The notes under the pieces: model-generated
Seen by the model: the letters and a program-made list of their open reading frames with translations, nothing else
What the model was told of the DNA's origin: nothing
Database searches by the model: none
Made by a program: the position numbers and the translations under genes
Assembly: GCA_035650275.1 (NCBI GenBank)
Contig: DASRHY010000019.1
Location: 1-64,000, forward strand
Origin: DASRHY01 sp035650275
Lineage (GTDB): Bacteria; Actinomycetota; Actinomycetes; Propionibacteriales; Kribbellaceae
Length of the DNA stretch: 64,000 nt
Direction of reading: 5' to 3'
Part shown: positions 59,210 to 64,000 of the stretch, one piece after another
How the letters are laid out: each line of letters opens with the position of its first letter
How positions within the stretch are numbered: position 1 is the first letter of the stretch

Positions 59210-61969
59210 TTACGGTGCCTGGCGCCGAGCGAGCGGCCCGGCCGCAATCTGGCCGGTTCTCGCCTGCTGGTATGGGCAGCCGAGCTGGGCAAAGGTGATC
59301 GCGAGACGGACGAGGGTGTCGCGGTCGCCGGCGTTGATCGCGGCGGCGCGTTCGATGATGGCGGTCGCGATCGGATTGTCGCGGGCGGCGCGCCGGCTTC
59401 GTTCGATGCGCGCTGCCGCATCGGGGTGGTGGTCGAGTACGGCGGCCTCCGCCCACAGCGCGGCGTACCAGGGCATCCACTGTCGGCTGCCGATGGACCG
59501 GAACAGCTCGGAGTCGTCGACGTCGGCCGCGAGTCGTCGTACGGCCGCGGCCGGGTCGTTGCGGTGCAGCGCAAGCATGGCGTCGAACACCGCGGCCCAA
59601 CTCCGCTGGTGTCCGGCGAGTCCCTCGGCGTCGACGCCGAGGTCGATCGTCAGGCGCACCCAGGCCGCCCGGCGGTCGTCGTCGCCGCGCATGCCGTGCA
59701 CCATCGCAACGGCGTAGGCCGAGCGGGCCAGGTTCGGCGCGACTGGTCGTCCCGCCCGCTCCCAGCCGGTGCGGAAGCGCTCTCCGGTTCGGACGACATC
59801 GTCGAAGTGTCCGGCCAGCGCGTCGACCAGCAGACGCCGGGACATGGCCACGTGATCCTCGTCGCGGTAGAAGGGCAGGCCAGCGAGCGCCTCCGCGTGG
59901 GCGGCGGCACCGGTCAGGTCGCCCGCGTCCAGATCGACCTCCGCAGCCATGAGATGGCCGTCGCCGAACTCGAATCCGCTGAGCGGGCCGACCGCGAGCT
60001 CCTCGAGTAGCTCGAGCCGCCTGTGCGCGACCCGCACCGCCTCGGCGACGTCGTCGTCGACGAGGCAGGTGAAGGTCAACAGGTCCAGCGCAATGCTGTG
60101 CAGGATTCCGTCGCCGGCCCGCTCGGCCAGCTCGGCGACCCGTCGGGAGTCGCCCACCGTGGGCAGGTCGCTGTACTCCGCGACCGCGAGCGCCACCTGG
60201 GCGAGCGGCGAGCCGTCCGAGAGGGCTCGGGCTTCGGCGACCAGCACGTCGCCTTCGGCTCGCGAGTGCGGTGTGGCCATGATCCCCGGCGCGCGGTTGA
60301 TGTACATGGCCATCGTCGCCAGGTCCCGGGCCGCGCCGGCTCGGTCGCCGACCGTGGTCGCTGCATCGGCTGACATCCGGAACAGCCGCAGCGCGTCGTC
60401 GCCGGCGAAGCGGCTGGCTGCGGAGCCGGCGGCCAGCCTCAGATAACCCACCCGCTCGCTCACCGTTGCGGCGAGTACGGCGGCTTGCTCGTACCGTCGC
60501 TGTGCCTGCGCCGGCCGACCGCGGACGAACAGCAGCCATGCAAGGTCGGCGGCCAAGGTCGCCGCCTGAGCCAGTCGGCTCTCGTCGCCGGCGCGCCAGG
60601 TGATGGCGGCTCCGACATCGTCGGCGACTCCATCGAACCGGTCACACCAGGCTTCGTCGATCTCGGCTGTTGCGGACCGGCGAAGCGCAGCGACGGCCAG
60701 CCGGCACCACCGCTCGTGGCCGTATCGGGTCTGGTCCAGCTCACCAGCCTCGTCCAGCTGCTCGACGCCGTACTGGCGGATCGTCTCCAGCGCTCGGTAC
60801 CTGGTCGGCTCGCTCCGCTCGACGACCAGCAGGCTGTGCTCAGCCAGGCGGGCCAACCCGTCGGAGATCTCCGCGCGATCGCGGCCGGCTCCCGCGACCG
60901 CACAGGCCGCGTCGACATCGAACCACGAGGCGAACACGGCGACCCGGCGCAGCAGCGCCCGATCGTCGGACGAGAGCATGTCGTAGCTCCAGCCGATGGC
61001 CTGGCGCAGCGAGCCGTGCCGGTCGGCCACCCGGGTGCCGGCGGTGAGGAACCGCAGCCGCTGATCGAGGCCCGATTCCAACCCGTCGAGGCCGAGCGCG
61101 GCGAACCGGGCCGCGGCCAGCTCGATGGCCAGTGCCATGCCGTCCAGCGCCCGGCACAGCGCCGCCACCCGCGCGGCATCCGGCGCGGTGGCGTCGCCCG
61201 TCGCGGCGGCCACTCGGGCGGCGAACAGGTCGACGGCATCCCCACCACCGCCGGCCACCGAAAGCCCGGGCACGACGTACACCCGCTCGTACGGGAGGAG
61301 GAGCCGGGTCCGGCTCGTCGCAAGCACCGTCACCTCCGGGCAGCCCGCGATGATCCGCTCGATGCAGGCCCGGACACCGTCGAGGACATGTTCGCAGTTG
61401 TCGATGACGAGCAGCGCGTCACGGTCGGCGAGCGAGGCGACCAGCGCGACGTCGACCGACATGGTCCGCTGCTCGGGAACGCCGATCGTCTCGGCAACCG
61501 CCGCGGTGACCATGGCCGGATCGGTCAGGTGGACCAGATCCGCGAACCACACCCCGTCGCGGCGGGCCGGGGCGAGTTCGGCGGCCACGCTCAGCGCCAG
61601 CCGAGTCTTGCCGATGCCACCCGGACCGGTCGCTGTGACCATGCGGTGCTCGCCGAGCGCCGCAGCCAGCGCCATCCGCTCGGCGGTGCGACCGATGAAC
61701 GACGTGACCGGTAGCGGCAGCCCCCGCCGGCCGGACTTGACGAGAAGGCCCGGCATGGCCTCGGCGTGCCGGGCCAGGCTACGGCGATCAGGGAGTTGCA
61801 GCCTCCGCAGCATTGCCGATACGTGGCTCTCGACGGTGCGCGTCGAGATGAACAGTGCGTCGGCGATCTGCGCGTTCGTCAGGTGCCGGGCGATCAGAGC
61901 AAGTACCTCGGCCTCCCGTGCCGTCAGCTCCGTGCCCCTACCCGCACCCACCGTCGTCACGCGGTCCAT
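59210..61969 (-). CDS. LuxR-type HTH / NB-ARC ATPase regulator (paralogue of 617-3322)
   Basis: A 919-residue regulator starting MDRVTTVGAGRG. The N-terminal LuxR HTH is TAREAEVLALIARHLTNAQI, the NB-ARC motif is TGPGGIGKTRLALSVAAELA, then LLVIDNCEHVLDGVRACIER and VLATSRTRLLLPY. Long helical repeats fill the C-terminal 550 residues. It aligns with the protein at 617-3322 from end to end, including the last LVRLAITFAQLGCPYQQART. It is divergent from the proline-racemase-like gene with 79 bases between the starts, so that operon is its probable target. The small molecule sensed might be a hydroxyproline metabolite. Confidence 0.93.
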   Translation of the reverse strand: MDRVTTVGAGRGTELTAREAEVLALIARHLTNAQIADALFISTRTVESHVSAMLRRLQLPDRRSLARHAEAMPGLLVKSGRRGLPLPVTSFIGRTAERMALAAALGEHRMVTATGPGGIGKTRLALSVAAELAPARRDGVWFADLVHLTDPAMVTAAVAETIGVPEQRTMSVDVALVASLADRDALLVIDNCEHVLDGVRACIERIIAGCPEVTVLATSRTRLLLPYERVYVVPGLSVAGGGGDAVDLFAARVAAATGDATAPDAARVAALCRALDGMALAIELAAARFAALGLDGLESGLDQRLRFLTAGTRVADRHGSLRQAIGWSYDMLSSDDRALLRRVAVFASWFDVDAACAVAGAGRDRAEISDGLARLAEHSLLVVERSEPTRYRALETIRQYGVEQLDEAGELDQTRYGHERWCRLAVAALRRSATAEIDEAWCDRFDGVADDVGAAITWRAGDESRLAQAATLAADLAWLLFVRGRPAQAQRRYEQAAVLAATVSERVGYLRLAAGSAASRFAGDDALRLFRMSADAATTVGDRAGAARDLATMAMYINRAPGIMATPHSRAEGDVLVAEARALSDGSPLAQVALAVAEYSDLPTVGDSRRVAELAERAGDGILHSIALDLLTFTCLVDDDVAEAVRVAHRRLELLEELAVGPLSGFEFGDGHLMAAEVDLDAGDLTGAAAHAEALAGLPFYRDEDHVAMSRRLLVDALAGHFDDVVRTGERFRTGWERAGRPVAPNLARSAYAVAMVHGMRGDDDRRAAWVRLTIDLGVDAEGLAGHQRSWAAVFDAMLALHRNDPAAAVRRLAADVDDSELFRSIGSRQWMPWYAALWAEAAVLDHHPDAAARIERSRRAARDNPIATAIIERAAAINAGDRDTLVRLAITFAQLGCPYQQARTGQIAAGPLARRQAP

Positions 61970-62048
61970 TGTCGCCTCCGCCGCTCCGATCCCGGTAGAC
62001 AGGCAGTGGTCTCTCGCCGAGATCAGCCTGGCGTGTCAGGCTGCCATC

Positions 62049-63065
62049 GTGCGGCTGTCGACGATCGCGACCACGGACTACCACACGGGCGGGGAGCCGT
62101 TCCGGATCGTCAGCGACCCTCCTGTGCCGATCCCGGGTGAGACCGTGGCCGAGCGTCGCGCGCGGGCGATTGAGGACGCCGAAGTCCAATGCCTGCGTGC
62201 GGTGCTGTGCTCGGAGCCGCGTGGCCATGCGGACATGTACGGCGGGTTCGTCGTACCGCCGGACGACGCGGGCGGCGACCTTGGGGTGTTGTTCTGGCAC
62301 AAGGATGGTTTCTCAACCGCGTGTGGGCACGGCACGATCGCGCTAGGAGTCTGGGCGGTCGAGACCGGACGGGTCGCGGCGCCGGCGACCGGCAGCGCGG
62401 ACGTGGTGATCGACGTGCCGTCCGGACGCGTGACCGCGCGAGTGCGCCGTGAAGACTCGCGGGTGGTCGCTGTCGACTTCGTCAACGTGCCCAGCTGGGT
62501 GGTCGCCACCGGTGTGCCGGTGGCCACCTCCCGCGGCGAGGTGTCGGTCACCGTGGCTTATGGCGGGGCGATCTACGCGACCCTGCCCACCGCTCAGCTC
62601 GGCTTGTCAGTGACGCCGGAGCGCCTCGGTGAGCTCATCGCGCTCGGCCGCGAGATCAAGTGGGCGCTCAACGACAGCGAACACGCCGTACACCCGACCG
62701 ACCCGCGGCTCAACGGCGTCTACGGCACCATCTGGTTCGACGACCTCGGCGACGAGCCCGGGCGAGTGCACCAGCGCAACGTGACCATCTTCGCCGACGG
62801 CGAGGTCGACCGCTCCCCGTGCGGCTCGGGAACCTGCGCCCGGCTCGCCGTTCTCGCCGCCGAAGGCCGGCTACCCGCGGGCGCGGTGCTGCGCCATGAC
62901 TCGATCGTCGGCAGCACGTTCACCGGGACGGTCCTGGACACGGTCGAGGTCGACGGACGTGCCGCCGTCATCCCCCAGGTCACCGGGATGGCCTACCGCA
63001 CCGGCGAGCACGTGTTCTCGATCGACCCGCACGACCCGCTGGTCCCGGGGTTCGTGCTGCGGTGA
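62049..63065 (+). CDS. Proline racemase-family enzyme (hydroxyproline epimerase-like)
   Basis: A 338-residue enzyme from the GTG at 62049: TIATTDYHTGGEPFRIVSDP, then GFSTACGHGTIALGVWAVET with the first catalytic Cys and DRSPCGSGTCARLAVLAAEG with the second. Two active-site cysteines define proline racemases and 4-hydroxyproline 2-epimerases, whereas trans-3-hydroxyproline dehydratases carry Thr at the second site. The first-site neighbourhood also resembles the dehydratase group, so the exact reaction is open. It overlaps the ornithine-cyclodeaminase-like gene by four bases. Cytosolic, in amino-acid catabolism. Confidence 0.9.
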   Translation: MRLSTIATTDYHTGGEPFRIVSDPPVPIPGETVAERRARAIEDAEVQCLRAVLCSEPRGHADMYGGFVVPPDDAGGDLGVLFWHKDGFSTACGHGTIALGVWAVETGRVAAPATGSADVVIDVPSGRVTARVRREDSRVVAVDFVNVPSWVVATGVPVATSRGEVSVTVAYGGAIYATLPTAQLGLSVTPERLGELIALGREIKWALNDSEHAVHPTDPRLNGVYGTIWFDDLGDEPGRVHQRNVTIFADGEVDRSPCGSGTCARLAVLAAEGRLPAGAVLRHDSIVGSTFTGTVLDTVEVDGRAAVIPQVTGMAYRTGEHVFSIDPHDPLVPGFVLR

Positions 63066-63973
63066 GGTTCCTCGACGCGGACGCCGTCTCCGCGCTCGGA
63101 CCTGCCGGGGCGGTCGATGCGATCACCCAGGCTCTTCGCGGCGGGCTCGACCCCTCGGCGGACCCGGCACGGATGTCGGTCGACCTGACCAACGGCCAGT
63201 TCCTGCTCATGCCGTCGGAGACGTCAGCCGCGGCCGGGGTCAAGGTCGTGACCGTCGCCCCGGACAACCCGTCACGAGGGCTGCCACGGATCCAGGCCGC
63301 CTACCTGCTCTTCGACCGGGACACGCTTGTGCTGCGGGCAGTCCTCGACGGAGCCGCGCTGACCACCCTGCGCACCCCGGCGGTCTCGGTCGCTGCAGTT
63401 CACCAGCGCCTACCGGCGGGCCGCCCGCTGCGGGTCGCGGTGATCGGTGCCGGACCCCAGGCCACCGGCCACGTCGCCACGCTGGCCGCCGTCCGCCCAC
63501 TCGAGGAGGCCACGTACCTGGTTCGCGATCCATCACGGACACCGCTCGACGCCGTGGCCCTCGGATCGTCACAGGCCGACGAGGCGTTGCGGGCCGCCGA
63601 CGTCGTGGTCTGCGCAACATCGGCGCAGGCGCCGGTGTTCGACTCCGCGCTGCTGCGCGACGACGCCGTGGTGGTCGCCGTGGGATCGCATGAGCCTGAC
63701 GCACGCGAACTGGACGCACGCCTGCTCGGTCGCGCGACGGTCGTGGTGGAGAGCGTCGCGACGGCCCTGCGCGAAGCCGGCGACGTGGTGCTGGCCATCG
63801 CCGAGGGCTCGCTGACCCCAGTGGAGCTGGTGCCCATGCGCGACGTCGTGACAAGCGCGGTGGCCGTCCCGACCGATCGCCCAATGGTGTTCAAGAGCGT
63901 TGGGATGTCCTGGCAGGACCTCGTCGTCGCCGAGGCGGTCCTGGAACACAGCGGAGGGCGACGCTCCGCCTGA
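63062..63973 (+). CDS. Ornithine cyclodeaminase/mu-crystallin-family reductase
   Basis: A 303-residue NAD(P)-binding enzyme: RFLDADAVSALGPAGAVDAI, AGVKVVTVAPDNPSRGLPRI with the substrate Lys, RVAVIGAGPQATGHVATLAA as Rossmann motif, and VVAVGSHEPDARELDARLLG. Relatives reduce delta-1-pyrroline-2-carboxylate to L-proline. The partner gene upstream is of the proline-racemase family, which makes the same ring intermediates, so together they would convert a hydroxyproline to proline. The GTG at 63062 overlaps the previous stop (GTGA). Confidence 0.92.
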   Translation: MRFLDADAVSALGPAGAVDAITQALRGGLDPSADPARMSVDLTNGQFLLMPSETSAAAGVKVVTVAPDNPSRGLPRIQAAYLLFDRDTLVLRAVLDGAALTTLRTPAVSVAAVHQRLPAGRPLRVAVIGAGPQATGHVATLAAVRPLEEATYLVRDPSRTPLDAVALGSSQADEALRAADVVVCATSAQAPVFDSALLRDDAVVVAVGSHEPDARELDARLLGRATVVVESVATALREAGDVVLAIAEGSLTPVELVPMRDVVTSAVAVPTDRPMVFKSVGMSWQDLVVAEAVLEHSGGRRSA

Positions 63974-64000
63974 CCAGCCGCTCCGGCAGTCCTTCGAGCC

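Noticed and set aside
58308..60539. A 743-codon minus frame joining the hypothetical gene with sequence inside the LuxR/NB-ARC gene
   Set aside because: The part beyond 59105 is a shadow of the regulator in another frame; the real protein begins near 59105.

Overview
The window is high-GC chromosomal DNA with GTG and TTG starts, strong GGAGG-type ribosome sites, several apparently leaderless genes, ATGA/GTGA stop-start overlaps, a SARP-type regulator, an ECF41 sigma factor and many small regulator/enzyme pairs. This is the profile of a soil actinomycete. A Kribbella-, Nocardioides- or Micromonospora-like organism fits, but the genus cannot be fixed from the sequence. There are no rRNA genes, complete tRNA genes, integrases, transposases or CRISPR arrays. 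Gene order is mosaic, made of small accessory cassettes, and decayed genes mark several joints.

Layout. 1-7.6 kb: an OsmC protein cut by the window edge, a large LuxR-HTH/NB-ARC regulator, an Imm-5-like protein, a 5'-truncated MMPL transporter, a quinone-oxidoreductase-like MDR enzyme and a GNAT. 7.8-9.6 kb: a compact cassette of two MerR regulators and two paralogous Cys-Cys proteins around a MerR-type promoter. 10-22.5 kb: DUF899, GNAT, SDR, a von Willebrand A surface protein, aldo/keto reductase, CorA, a secreted subtilase, an epimerase and a TetR regulator. 23.2-26.2 kb: a three-gene operon of flavin oxidoreductase, membrane desaturase and TetR regulator, with a perfect 18-bp palindrome on the start codon. 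26.3-29.8 kb: an ECF41 sigma factor with its epimerase partner and an exact ECF41-type promoter, then a SigE-like sigma factor with a membrane partner. 30.6-34.1 kb: two questin-oxidase-like paralogues around a divergent MarR/isoprenylcysteine methyltransferase-like pair with twin operators.

34-41.5 kb: secreted Ig-like, sugar-dehydrogenase/PKD and small exported proteins, an orphan cytochrome b and a glyoxalase-like protein. 41.6-46.7 kb: a SARP regulator broken by two frameshifts, divergent from a methyltransferase, then an SDR. 47-51.2 kb: a stand-alone AsnC effector domain, a tandem duplication of a secreted AMIN-like gene with its leader and terminator, a double GNAT, an SDR and a small conserved-looking protein. 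51.8-56.5 kb: a frameshifted TPR-repeat gene, an MFS pump with its autoregulated HTH repressor, a secreted Ig-like protein and two tiny overlapping genes. 56.5-64 kb: a UPF0104-like membrane protein, a third Cys-Trp-Cys GNAT, a hypothetical (perhaps AlkZ-related) protein, a second LuxR-HTH/NB-ARC regulator, and a proline-racemase/ornithine-cyclodeaminase pair for hydroxyproline use.

The recurring theme is a local regulator paired with a visible operator and one or two enzymes. The best candidates for something undescribed are the double MerR/Cys-Cys cassette, the palindrome-controlled leaderless desaturase operon and the questin-oxidase pair. A dispersed ~50-bp repeat with a 15-bp inverted repeat and the duplicated AMIN-like transcription unit also merit a look.
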